Of a DNA stretch of 64,000 nucleotides, positions 1 to 11,255 are shown piece by piece. The DNA is taken from NCBI GenBank assembly GCA_032622095.1, contig CP136065.1, positions 36,428,732 through 36,492,731 on the forward strand. The letters run 5' to 3'. A model generated the notes under the pieces. The model did not search any database, was not told the DNA's origin, and saw only the letters and a program-made list of their open reading frames with translations. The stretch's first letter is position 1, and the number at the start of each line of letters is the position of its first letter. The stretch comes from Siphonodentalium dalli. Lineage: Eukaryota > Mollusca > Scaphopoda > Gadilida > Siphonodentaliidae. Position numbers and translations under genes: made by a program.

Positions 1-69
1 CCACACTGTAACACACAAGGTTTAGTAAACATCACAATTGACGTCGGAATAAGACAGATAATTACGCTG
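1..69 (+). CDS. nAChR subunit copy A, N-terminal extracellular exon (5' cut by window)
   Basis: The exon is open from base 1 and ends in phase 0 at a consensus donor (GTAAGT at 70). The translated part includes VNITIDVGIRQIITL, which matches the first beta strands of Cys-loop receptor subunits, where 'V.V.....QI..' follows the RP motif. The matching exon in copy B (39300-39442) supplies the missing upstream part. It belongs to the same reading frame as the exons at 1626, 7103, 16196, 23859 and 26245. The upstream exons, including the signal peptide, are outside the window. Confidence 0.85.
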
Positions 70-1625
70 GTAAGTGATAATATCAATCATTGGTCGTTCG
101 GTTAGTATTTGAGGTGTTAAATGTCGTTTCGGTAACAATACCTTTTGTATTTTATTACCGAGGACAGAACACACGGAGAGTTATTTTACCGCAAATGTAA
201 TGTATACCCCATCGCAAAATCAAACATATAAAAATAAAATAATATAAAATTAAAAATGTAGAAAACTGAAACGAAAACAAAAGCAAACAAAATAAAAAAC
301 AAAACAAAACAAACAAACAAACGGACAACTGATGGAATAAAAATGAAACACGGTAAACAACTGACAGACGTAAAGTGACTCAAAATATTCAGCATTCAGA
401 TGGATTTTAGTATTCCGCTGCTTTTGTCAATTTGCGGTGAAATAAATACCTCGCTATGTAAACTAAATACTCAAATTTTAGAATGTTTCGGAATAACTCA
501 CTCTAGTCAAAGAATGTTGTTTGATTAAAATAACAGTTCCCTTTTTCATCCGAGTGGATCATTATATAGAGCTTTTCATATTAATCCTTGTCTGGTCCAT
601 CAAAATAAAGACCAGCTTGCCTGATTTCCACGTACACAATGGTGGATCTTGACATACATGATAATTAAACCACTCGCCCCCGATGGGATCGGTACGACCG
701 AGACAACCCGTTCAAATATACACAACACTACCCGACCCGTGACAACCAACCAAAATAAAGAACTAAATATGATTTTGTTTAGAATGAGAACAAAATATGG
801 GAACATGATATGACATAGATACTTGTAGGTATGATACAATGTAACGGAGTATATTGTATGTTATATGAAATATGAACAATATATAAATATAACATTTACG
901 GTAGTACAACAAACGTACAAGAAAACATAATAAATGATAGAGGCTTCGTGGTGTTTATATTCATATAGTTGTCCCGATGTCCAATCCGATTTTCCCGACC
1001 TCGCACCACAGCTATCCGTTTCACAACACAATGATGATGCTCCGATCTCCCAGGCTAACTGTGTTCGAATCAATCCACTGGTTCGCGGTGTAGTCAACTA
1101 ACATTCGGATGTTGGTATCAGACGTTGTTCGCTGGTATAGCCTAAAGTCTCGAAGGCATCCCTGATATGAGCTGATGGAAGCAAATGTAAGGCGATAATC
1201 TGGTTGACGTAGTCGCAAACAGGCCCTTCGTCGCCTTATGTCACTTTCTAGACACTCTTATGAACGTAGACAGTATATTCCTCAAACCTACCGGTTGAAT
1301 TCCCGTCGACCAATATTGAATGTAAATCACATATCTGAATCGGAAAAAAACTGTCCTTATTTAGAAACCAAGTAATGTTTTCGTGTCTTAATATACGAAT
1401 CTTATATTTCAATGGAAATACAAAGGAACGTGTGAATTCAACCCGTCTCAAATTACGCCAGGGGTAACTAGTGGCTCGGCTACCCTCTAGCTGTAACCAA
1501 GCGATATTTGATTACCAAAATTTAATTATAGTGTTGGCCCGGTTACATCTTAGTATTTTGCACTAATTGAGATTTCTCAATCAGTATGACTTCAATAGTT
1601 TATCGTGTCATTGTTTTGTTTCCAG
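70..1625 (+). other. Intron 1 of nAChR copy A
   Basis: Bounded by GTAAGT at 70 and by CCAG at 1622-1625. It aligns with the copy B intron 39443-44242 except for a 3.3 kb block private to copy B, which would fall near base 1020. No coding region or known mobile element was recognised in it; the 186-395 stretch is only A-rich low complexity. Confidence 0.7.
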
Positions 1626-1670
1626 GACGAACCGTCGCAGCAGCTGAAACAAAATGTATGGATGAAAATG
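1626..1670 (+). CDS. nAChR subunit copy A, 45-nt exon
   Basis: This is a 45-nt exon, phase 0 at both ends, between CCAG and GTAAGA. It encodes DEPSQQLKQNVWMKM. A 45-nt exon with this content (D-E-x-x-Q-x-L-x-x-N-x-W) is a hallmark of nicotinic receptor subunit genes and gives the beta strand ahead of the conserved W-x-D motif. The copy B counterpart at 44243-44287 differs at a few bases only. Confidence 0.9.
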
Positions 1671-1957
1671 GTAAGATGATAGAGTTATGTTTCTAGGCAT
1701 ATCGAACATAATACATTCTGAACACTAACTTCAGAGCTGATTAACCCCCAAACCAAATTAACGCGCGAAGATACCCAATAATTGCTGACCTGAATAACAC
1801 TCGAACTCACTAAGCACAAAACATCTGCCAGAACCCATACACACCGAACGATTTAAACCAATAACGTCCCGAGCCCACCGAGTATCGAGCCATGATAAAA
1901 ATATTTGTTAGTTTCTACGTATAATTATATAACCCAGTTTCGTGATTATTCTTTTAG

Positions 1958-1987
1958 TACTGGAACGATTGCCACCTGAAGTGGAAC
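1958..1987 (+). pseudogene. Remnant of a duplicated nAChR exon 3 (5' part only)
   Basis: About 30 nt directly after an intact acceptor (CTTTTAG) repeat the start of the exon at 7103, encoding YWNDCHLKWN. The likeness then stops and no donor or open continuation follows. The remnant lies exactly at the left edge of the 4.6 kb block that copy B lacks, so it probably marks the breakpoint of that insertion or of a local duplication. It is not expected to be a functional exon, though its acceptor could compete with the real one. Confidence 0.7.
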
Positions 1988-2159
1988 TATAGAGTGTCAA
2001 TCTCTACCAGAGCGCTCCACTCATACTTCCTTTCCGACCCTGCCACCGGTGGGTTTTTTTTATAGTTAGAGCGGGTTTTTTCCGGACTAAATGTCGGAAC
2101 CGATCACCAAAGTCAAAGTTCGTATATGTGTTTTGATAAAAATTCCCGCACCAAAAACT

Positions 2160-2890
2160 TATCGACAGAATGGACAATTAGAGCGGTATCGGTATGGTGT
2201 GTGGAAAGCTTGTATCGGGGGCCACAATACAACACACTTGTTTGACCTAAATCTTTCAAGTGCCGATAAATAGCAGGGGTCCCATATTTGGAACCCTCTG
2301 GTGGCGGCCATTTTGCATCTGGCGGGGAAAGTGAAATGAGTATCTTGGGCCCACCCTACAACACCCTTTGTTTGATCTAAATATCTCAATTGGCTGTGAA
2401 TTGGTATGGGTCCCATATTTGAACACCTCTGTGCGGCGGCAATTTTGGATCGGGTGTGTTATGTGGAAAAGGTGTCTTTGAGGTCACTATACAACGCACT
2501 TCGTTTAACACAAATCGGTCAAGGGGCCGAGAAATGGCATGGGTCCCCTATTTGGACCCCTCTGTGTGGCGGCCATTTTGGATCGGGTTTGTTTGGTAAA
2601 CGTTTTGGGGTGTCTTAGGGTCCAACATACAACACCATTTGTTTGACCTTAATCGCTAAAAAGCCGAGAACTGGCACGAATCCTCTATTTGAATCTCTCT
2701 TGAAGGCGGCCATATTGGATCGGAGTGGAGTGTGTGTCGAAAGATTGTCGTTGGGTCATGCATCCTACAACACACTTCATCGGAGTTAAATAATACAGTT
2801 TTCGAATAACGAATAGAAGTCACATTCGTCGTATATGTTGAGTAAAATCTGAAAACAGCGGCCATTTCATAAGCGTGGCGGACAATTTGA
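2160..2890. repeat. Tandem repeat, unit about 115-130 bp
   Basis: Degenerate head-to-tail units share the landmarks GGGTCCC-TATTTG, GGCGGCCATTTTGGATCGG, a CATACAACAC stretch and TTTGACCTAAATC. About six units are present. The same family occurs at 14543-15200 and 48180-48545, and it is the sequence into which the Polinton inserted. Open frames across it are by-products of the repeat. Confidence 0.85.
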
Positions 2891-3524
2891 ATTTGCGGGT
2901 TTTCTTGCGGAGATTACAAACGTTCTTAAAAAATATGGCCTATATGATCACCTCCTACACTTTGCAACTACCGGAACTTTTCTGACTATATCAGTGTGGA
3001 AAATGACTATAAAGGAACGTCTCACTGCTCACTATTGGCGTGAAACTAGGTATTATGCACAAGGGGATATGTTATTCTTCTTTAAGGTCAAACCTGATCC
3101 AATCTCCATTTGGAAACTCTGGGTTACATGTCGAGACGAACCAGCCTTTTTCGCCAACTGTGCTATCATGGCACGCACTCTGAACAGAACGATATATGAT
3201 AATGCTTCTGTATGTTATCATTGCAAACTAAATTATTCGAATCAATTGTTTCATATATATATATAGAGCATGCGCGTCTGAATTCGCTTTGATAAAGCGG
3301 AACACATTCTAGCATTCCATAATTGATCGATTTGGAATACATGTGTTCAACTTCTTAGAAGCAATGTCAGAAGAAACCCTTTTAGCCTATTGCTTCGGTG
3401 GATGCACCAGCGCAGAAATTCACCTCATCTGCGACGAGAAGCAGCTATTCGGGCAATGCGTCCGCTTCATTTGCGAATTATGCACGGTCTGAACAGTACA
3501 TGGATGTCTTAACATCTTGTCTTG

Positions 3525-5600
3525 CAGTTATTAGTGAGTTTGCGATACCCGTCCGACGGGAACGGGTACGGGTAAATCGGTGAACATCGTCACGGTAACT
3601 TGGGTACTTTCAATGTAGCGCATAAAGCGATAGCGATTTAGAACGGGTAGATGTGTCCCATTGACCGGTAATCTTTCACTGCGATTTTCTCACTCAAAGG
3701 TTCATGAATTCCATGAAATTCCAGTCAGCTATGCGTTAACCTATTTATTGCAAGATTTCATGCGCAAATATCATTGATAAAGTTGTCATTTTAAGCAAGG
3801 TTTTATGTTCAAATTCTCGAGGCGGCTTCTAGCACTTAGATAAATACGGACGGCCGATCTTTTCGCTAACAACTGTGTTCACTGCATGGTTAATAGAGTG
3901 AGTATAGATGATGCTATAGACGCAGTCTCGACCCATTACACAAGTTTGAGCGTAATTCCATTTGCACCCCCGTTGGGCTTTGATTTTTCATGACTGGTCC
4001 CTCACAACCGCCTGTATGGTAGCATATAATTATTCTAAATGAATCAGTAGTCTTTTTGTCACTAGCCGGGGTGGCCATAATCCACTGGGCCGACCATGCG
4101 GTACAGAATGTGTAGATCTGAGCCTTAAAAATTATAATATCTAGTGGTCTAACGCCATGCAAAACTCACCCCAATTTGTCTTTTCTTAAATTAATTATCA
4201 GTTTCTGACTGGTCACCGGGGATGAAACGGGACACATCGGATCGACCATGGTTCGGCCCGGTGTGAGACATTTTTGAAATCTGAACATGAAATTTGGTAA
4301 AGACTGGCATCAAGCTTTTCAATTGTTTGTAAATTTTGAGACCTGACACACCCCCCCCCCCAAAGGTTGGAAAATTTCCAATAGTTTCTGATAGCCATTG
4401 TCAACAATTTTACCCCAAAAAAATATGCAAATGTTGGTCTAAAAACTACAAATTCTCCACTGATAAATTGTTGGAAAATCAAAACATTTGACCAAAGTTG
4501 GGGGAGTGAGACACCCCTGTCGTCACGTTCCTGTCTCAACCCTTTGTACAAGGGCATCAATGTATCGTGGATTTATCCATGTATTGCACATTTGAATACA
4601 ACATTTTAGTTACTTTATCGTAGGTGGGGACTGATTCTCAGTTTAACATATATTTGAACATCTGAACGGACATGGCGCATTTGAACCACACTACTGGTGT
4701 ATATTGTAGTGGTGAATATATAGGTCGCTAAAGACACGAAATACCTATACATACTCTAAAAAATCTAAGTATAATCAGAACGAGTTTCAGCTATTTCTGT
4801 GTTTTGCACAGAAGTGAAGCAAACGCTCTTTATTCAATCCGTATAACAAACAGACTACATTTTAACACCTTGTATCGTACTAAAGTTTCAACCTACCTCC
4901 GTGTTTAGATTCGACAAAAATCCCAATTCTTCGGATAAATATTCCCTTGTCCCGACCCTTCGATCTGTTGAAAGATTCCAAACCAATGTTTACTTGAAAT
5001 GACTAAATATACCACAACGAACATAAGGGGCAAATGCGGTTTTATGCCTGACTGAAAGTACACATAGGACATTATTAGACCCTGGGTCTAAAACAATACA
5101 GTCTACACCGAGTGTTGGTTGGAAAATTTAATTGTAACATAATTGTATATTTGAGCTATCATAATTTATTTTCTAAGTCTGAAAAATCCAACCGATTTAT
5201 AGTCAACACTCGATTGGTCTATGACTTGTAGAATCTAAATGTTGAAATTTTTTACCAAGATGAGCGACAGAAAAGCACCAACACCTTCCATCTGCCGCAT
5301 CGTCCTTGATGAAAGCAACTGATTATCCGGACGCCCATTTAATCTAAATAAAACTTTCCAACAAACCATAACGGTAGCTATAACATCGGCCAATAAAGCG
5401 AATGCGAATAACAATCTATATCATAATATCGTTGGCGTTAGCTCACCATACATTACCAGTCGATGTGATGAATTCTACCCGTAAAACAGTTTGCGATTAC
5501 AAAACGTGTACCGGTACGGGTAGCTACCCGTACGCGTATCCGTACCCGTACCCGTACCGGTTTGAAATCGCAATCTCGCTATTATTTCCGCAATATATCT
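3525..5600. repeat. Possible inverted repeat pair rich in ACCCGT/ACGGGT
   Basis: Segment 3525-3580 (TTAGTGAGTTTGCGATACCC followed by ACGGGTACGGGT) resembles the reverse complement of 5505-5590 (a run of CCGTAC units followed by AATCGCAATCTCGCTATTAT). The right side also contains the palindrome ACGGGTAGCTACCCGT. This could be the two ends of a roughly 2 kb nonautonomous element. No target duplication was established. Confidence 0.4.
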
Positions 5601-6310
5601 ACAATTATATGTGAACTATTCTTCGGTCTTCGATATGGTGACTATAAAGGCATCCGACCTGCTGGTGTCTTAATTGTTACTGGGGTAATAAAGTCGACAC
5701 CGTTTGATGGACGGGATTACTTGAGTAAAACTAACGACTTCAAATGAGCCTTCTAAAGTTATGTTGTATTGTGTATAAATGCCACCAGTTTATATATTTA
5801 TGCCTTTAGACGTTGGCTAAATAGATATACTGTGTAACGACTATATTGAGCCCAGTAGGGATTTGCTTGTTCACAAAAATGAGACAGTTTCTCATTCTAT
5901 ATGGCTGTTTAATCTCAATTAAACTACCGGAATAATAAATGTGAAGGTGTGGCACAACAAACGCCCCCATACAACACAGGCAAGAAGAAAAAAGTAATAA
6001 GCATAATGAAACATGATCAATAAACACAAAAGCACCGTACTGTGAGGGAGGGAATTTCAAGAAAACAATTACCTATGCCGGGAAATGTATAATTTACGAG
6101 TTATGTAATTTACACTACCTAATATATTGCATATTAGTAAAACTGCGGTAAACGATCTTACCAGTTCGATAGCCCAGACGGAACTGAAAGCAACACGTGA
6201 TCGAACGTTTGTAATAATTAAGTACAGTTGCGGCTAAAACGAACTGCCGGGCATAAAAGGAAAACGAAGCCATATCTTCTCAAACATAAATCTGCTTATT
6301 ACATAACCTG

Positions 6311-6335
6311 CATATATATATATATATATATATAT
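6311..6335. repeat. (TA)n microsatellite
   Basis: Uninterrupted TA dinucleotide tract of about 12 repeats inside the copy-A-specific intron block. Confidence 0.9.
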
Positions 6336-7102
6336 TGTATCATATTGTCTCCATATTTGGAGGAATAAACATCTCTCTCATCGGTAGTCTTGCTGACGAA
6401 TTCCGCATTGTATTTGACTTGACATGCGTGTTGTCGTCGATGTGCGTTTATACTATTATACTATGTTTATCAAATTTTCGAAGAACCATATCACATTGAT
6501 TCGCGATATAGTGTATTTGTTCTAGTGGGACACAGATTGTGTTTGATATTTTGTGTGCTTTATAATGGTAGCATGTGGCTCTGTTCGCTTAGTATATATA
6601 TAATAGTATCGTGGAAGTCCACCAACTGTGGGTAAACTGTCACCGGTAGCACGATCTTACTGAATCATCAAGAAAAGTAAACCCTGCATGGAGTTTCTGG
6701 AGTGTGTTTGCCATAAATCAAATATTGTTGCCTTCTTCTGACCTGTAGATTTCATATATCGCTGAACAACCAAATAACATACAAGAGAATACCTTCTGCT
6801 TAACACATAATTACCCAATAACAACTAACTATAGTTCCCGTATCTATATACTAATACCAACCCAACTAGTTCCATGGCACACTATAATTCTCTAAACTCA
6901 ACAAGGTAACCCCTTGCTTTGTGTTATTATGTTTTGGATATCTTAATGTAAACCACCAACTACCGATACCACTTACTCCCGAACCCACTATCTCTCATAT
7001 ATCTTGTACAAGTACCACCACTTATTCCATGCAAATCCCACTAACTTTGGCACTGCCTTGAGTATTTGAACGGTAGCGTCTGTCAATATTATTGTTTTGT
7101 AG

Positions 7103-7209
7103 TACTGGAACGATTGTCGTCTGAAGTGGAACACGAGTGAATTTGCCGTCTATAAACTCGCATTGCATTCGTCTGAGTTGTGGGTACCAGACGTCACTCT
7201 ATATGACAG
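7103..7209 (+). CDS. nAChR subunit copy A, W-x-D / loop A exon
   Basis: This 107-nt exon lies between TTTTGTAG and GTGAGA, starting in phase 0 and ending in phase 2. It encodes YWNDCRLKWN and ends with SSELWVPDVTLYD. The W-x-D...L-x-W-N and L-W-x-P-D-x-x-L-Y motifs are diagnostic of nicotinic receptor ligand-binding domains: loop D follows the first and loop A includes the second. The closing AG joins the first base of the next exon to give Ser. The copy B counterpart is 45047-45153. Confidence 0.92.
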
Positions 7210-9043
7210 GTGAGATAATCCAATATGCTGATAATTGTCACCGTGATATCATTGCTAAGCATGGCCACCTAACATATTTATGAATGTGTTAAGCTGGTGC
7301 TGAGATGAATTGTCCACCCTCACACAACTCTATAATTATCTTGCAGCAAGTAATTAAAAAGACTTAATGCTTCACTTAAATGAACTATATTGAACATGAG
7401 TTGAATCATTACAAAAATCCGAAACTGACAATGGCATCTAGTACAGTCACTGGTTTAAATAGTTTCGAGTGGATTCGTTTGGTATGAACATTGTGTCTAT
7501 TTTTAAAATCAGAAAGGGTCTTTTTTGGAAGAAAGTGTGCCAAATTGCACAAACGGCGTCTTGTCCAAGAAACAAGTTCACTGAGTGTACGTTAGGTGCT
7601 CCACATGTAGCTTTTACGGCGTGGGTCAACTAGTTCGAAAATATAGCTTTGTTTATGGAAGAATTGTGTTTATAATATGTTCATGGATATAATGCTGAAT
7701 CGAGCCATCGCTTTGGCACCCGGGCATAAAAACGATCAGTAAATTATAAGTCGAAAAGCGTAACTTCACAGAAAATGATCGAACAGGAACCAAAAACGAA
7801 CTTGGTTTGCAGTTTAACGTTCCTAATCAACATATTTACTATTATCGTATACAGAAGACGCATATGGCTATTTTTTAATAAACCATGGAACAAACATCGG
7901 CGATAATTTGCATGTCATTTACTACAATACATTAGCATCATTGTGTGGGAATGGTGACATCGGAAGTCATTATATTGCCGGTATTGTGATGGTTCAGGAA
8001 TATTTTTTTATGGTTCCTTCTGATTACAAATAATCATTCTCAGAACAAGATCACACACAATTATAGATATCGTGAACTTGAATACATTAAACTTGCCTGA
8101 ACGAACATAGATTATAGAAGTGCCGTCTTACCGAATCCTGAACTCTAGATCACAATTAACTCGGAAATATCGATATAACCAGTGAGTTAACGTGTAATTA
8201 TCAACACTTACTGTGTAATCACTGAAAATGAAGCCATGTACACACGTAATTATTTTCTGTGTGGTGGCACATCGAGTGTCAGATGCATATTAAAGACAAA
8301 CACTGAGTAAAATAGCTGAGAAAATATCCCTATAGAGCAGTCGCCTCTTAATCATAACTTGTGCATGTTACGGTTCTATTTCAATCCAATTACTGTTGTT
8401 ACGTTTGTATAAATGCGATTTATTCGAACGAGTTCTGCACTTTGGACAGAATATTGTTTGGGCATCAAAGGTTTTATATTATGCATAATGCAACGGGTAT
8501 ATGAAGGCATAACATTATAGTTATCTAGTATAATCAGAGATTAAGTGCGATTAGCTTCTATTCGAGTGCCCGATACTACATATTGAAAGTCCCGTTGGGT
8601 ATATGGTCATTGTCATGCCCGCCCATATAATTAACAAATGAAAGTAGACCTCTACTGTTATGAGATTATGTTCATTTTAATTGATACAAGTCCCTGCTGA
8701 AAGTTCCAGGTTGACATACATTGGTTCGATGTTAGCTCCATCCAAAATAGCATCAAGTGAAAGGATAACGGGCTGGTATATGCTTAGCTGCATATTTATA
8801 GATGTTGCAATAATAACTCAATTGCACAATTACACCAAAAATAGAGTTATTTACAAACTATATACACAAACTGACATTTCAAGTGAACGCTAAATCGAAT
8901 TTATATTATCGTTCATATTACTGCTTCCAGATAAAATGACAAATAGTGGGCAAGACACCATAAACGCACACCCGACACACCCCACCCGATCCACAAAGGC
9001 CGTCGTCCAAAAGGGTACTGTCACGGGGCCGAGAAATGGCATG
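7210..9043 (+). other. Intron 3 of nAChR copy A, part before the Polinton
   Basis: Starts with donor GTGAGA. It aligns with copy B 45154-45754 and 46986-48198. No gene was recognised. The last 100 bp before 9038 belong to the start of the roughly 120-bp tandem repeat region (CACGGGGCCGAGAAATGGC). Confidence 0.65.
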
Positions 9044-9215
9044 AGTAGTATACATGTTGATGTTAGTTACATTTGACGTTATTTAAAGGCCTAAAAAGTC
9101 ATAAAAAGGCATAATTAAATGCCTTTAAGTCAATTAACCTCAAATGTAACTGTAAATTTACTGTAATATAGTACTAGGGTTGATGTTAGTTACATATAAC
9201 GTTAAATGACTTAAA
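9044..9215 (+). repeat. Left terminal inverted repeat of the Polinton
   Basis: It matches the reverse complement of the right end over about 170 bp, with a few indels. It contains two tandem versions of a subunit starting TTGATGTTAGTTACAT, at 9057 and 9180. Beyond it, 9216-9954 is noncoding and includes two imperfect copies of a segment with CATTTGACTGACAT and CTCTAACTTCAAT (about 9370-9450 and 9575-9635). Confidence 0.88.
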
Positions 9216-9954
9216 GGCATTTAAATAGGCCTATTGGCCAGTGATCAGTGACGAACAAGGCCGCTGTAAGATGTATCTGATTGAATACATATGAAAGTTA
9301 AAGTTAAACAACGTAAATGTAACTGTCAAAACACTGAGTGTTAGTTAAGGCGAAAGTCAGGAACATCTGGCATTTGACTGACATCACCTAATGGAATGAT
9401 AAGTATAGTCGTTTAAGGTGATCTTAGTCCAAACTCTAACTTCAATATGTACAGAAATAGAGTCATCGGAACAGATGCCATACCTAATGTTTGCAATATT
9501 GAAGTTAACGTACAACACACCAAATGTAAGTGCTGACATAACCCTGCGGTTTGTTAAAAGCAACATTAGTCATTGACTGACATTACCTTATGGAACATGG
9601 TTATTTAAGGTGATGATAGTCGACTCTAACTTCAATAGTTTTGGGATACCCTCCGCCCAATATGAAATGAATGAATAGAACAAAGAAGAATTGATATGTA
9701 AGTTTAAATAATAAAATATTTTTAAATTAACATATGATTATCCAGTCCGCCCAGATTGAATAAGCTGTTGATGAGAGAGAAATTATTCTCATCTCCGGGC
9801 GGACCCCAAGCAGCCTCGCTACCGGAAGCTCATCGTTCTCGGTAGCATTATCACGAGGATCCGGATCCAATTCTCCTTATCAGAATTATAATCCGTTGGG
9901 GGTGCGTATCACAGAACGTCCAGTGTAGCACCCCAACACCGTTCACACGATAAT

Positions 9955-10650
9955 TGGGATCCCGATTCTGTACATCTACGAAGTTTGCCACTATAAAGAC
10001 GATGTTTGACAAAAATGAAGGAGATGGCGGATTTTTTGCTGATTATGTCAACACTCTCCTCAAAATTAAAATGGAAGCCTCGGGGTGGCCGGAAAACGTT
10101 ATATCTCCCTAAGACAGGATTCGTTTCCTATGCGAGTTTCACGAAACTTAGGGGTTCCCTCTTTATTCTCTTGAACTGAAAATACCCAATCCTAACCTCA
10201 GATATTTGAGCAAATTGTCTCTCAACTCACTCTGGGGAAAACTGTCTCAGAAGGATGATTACACTGAGACGCAGCTCATATCGTCCCCGGAAAAATATTA
10301 CCAAATGTGGCACGACAAACCAAAAACTTTGACAAAAGTTACGCTGTTGAATATCGACAGTTATCTCTATGTCACATACATAAGAAACAAAGGGTAAGAA
10401 CAAATTAACCAATTCACAAATGTAGTAACAGCAGCTTTCGTAATGGCACAGGCAAGACTGACGCTGTTAGATTATCTGGAAAAATGTGACAACAGGGTGA
10501 TCTACTGCGCTACAGATTCGATCGTCTACAGGTATAAAGATAACTCATTGAATCCTGAGACCGGTATGATGATGGGTTCAGTGGCTAACGATTTACACAG
10601 GAGCCAAAAGCTATGCATATGTGGTAGCCGAAACCGGTAGAAAAAGTATG
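9955..10650 (+). pseudogene. Polinton protein-primed DNA polymerase B, C-terminal fragments
   Basis: Several short frames together show the palm region of a family B polymerase. A stretch near 10025 reads [13 protein letters not shown]. At 10206-10250 the motif LSLNSLWGKL corresponds to the conserved K-x3-N-S-x-Y-G box. Near 10500-10525 YCATDSIVY corresponds to the Y-x-D-T-D-S catalytic box, with the first Asp changed to Ala (GCT at 10509). Frame changes and stops separate the pieces, and the N-terminal exonuclease part is missing. In the family this enzyme replicates the element from a terminal protein. Here it cannot be active. Confidence 0.85.
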
Positions 10651-10815
10651 TAATGTCAAAGTTATCAACCTCAAAATACAGAAAGACGTCAACGTCGATT
10701 CTATCAAGGATTTGATATGGGAATTTATTCCGAGTATATCTGTTGACCAGGGAATGGTGTTCCAAAGTACCAAAGATTTTCAATATATTCATCTAAATCT
10801 CACAAGTTGTTAACA

Positions 10816-10992
10816 ATGGACAAACGAGTCGTTAACAATGACTTCAGCACAATCCTGTTTGGATATCGAGATATAAATGACCCTTTCAATTACACACCAT
10901 CGTCAGATGAACAACCAACTTTTGATGACGTTTACACAGCATTGTCATATGCAGACGTGGATCTTGATCAGTACCAGGATTATCCACAATAA
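10816..10992 (+). CDS. Small acidic protein upstream of the Polinton ATPase
   Basis: This 58-codon frame starts at ATG 10816, and its stop codon overlaps the ATG of the ATPase fragment (TAATGG at 10990-10995). It is acidic and rich in Asp, Tyr and Pro toward the C terminus (DDVYTALSYADVDLDQYQDY). No domain was recognised. The stop-start overlap suggests that it and the ATPase were neighbouring genes in the intact element. It may be the C-terminal remnant of a larger gene. Confidence 0.45.
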   Translation: MDKRVVNNDFSTILFGYRDINDPFNYTPSSDEQPTFDDVYTALSYADVDLDQYQDYPQ

Positions 10993-11255
10993 TGGAAAAA
11001 CTTATTGAATTCAGGCCCATGTTCAAACACCCGTTCACCTTGTTGGTTGCTGGACCTTCTATTAGCGGAAAATCTAGATTTATTCAGGATTTTGTCACCA
11101 AGAAGGACGTTCTCATTAAACCACAACCGCGAGATATCATCTATGTTTGTCATCATGATGATATACTGCGGAAACTCTTACAATTAGGCGGTATAACATT
11201 CAGGAAAAACTTACCTGCTGAAGATACTTTTGATACTGCACAACCGAACCTGTTG
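10992..11255 (+). pseudogene. Polinton packaging ATPase, N-terminal part
   Basis: The ATG at 10992 opens a frame whose residues 21-28 read GPSISGKS, a Walker A loop, after the hydrophobic strand FTLLVA. This layout matches the FtsK/HerA-type genome-packaging ATPases of Polintons and related viruses. The match ends near codon 88, where the sequence passes directly into the 3' end of the integrase gene on the other strand. The Walker B motif and the rest are therefore deleted. The junction near 11252 is a deletion breakpoint. Confidence 0.8.

Larger units (their letters stand above)
1958..6605. other. Copy-A-specific block inside intron 2
   Basis: Copy B runs directly from GATTATTC to GCGGAAGTCC near 44556-44566. 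In copy A these two flanks are separated by about 4.6 kb. The block includes a run of the roughly 120-bp tandem repeat (2160-2890), CCCGTA-rich palindromes (3540-3580 and 5505-5570) and a TA microsatellite (6311-6335). No transposase or reverse transcriptase was recognised. No gene is visible in 2900-3540, 3600-5500 or 5570-6300. Confidence 0.7.
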
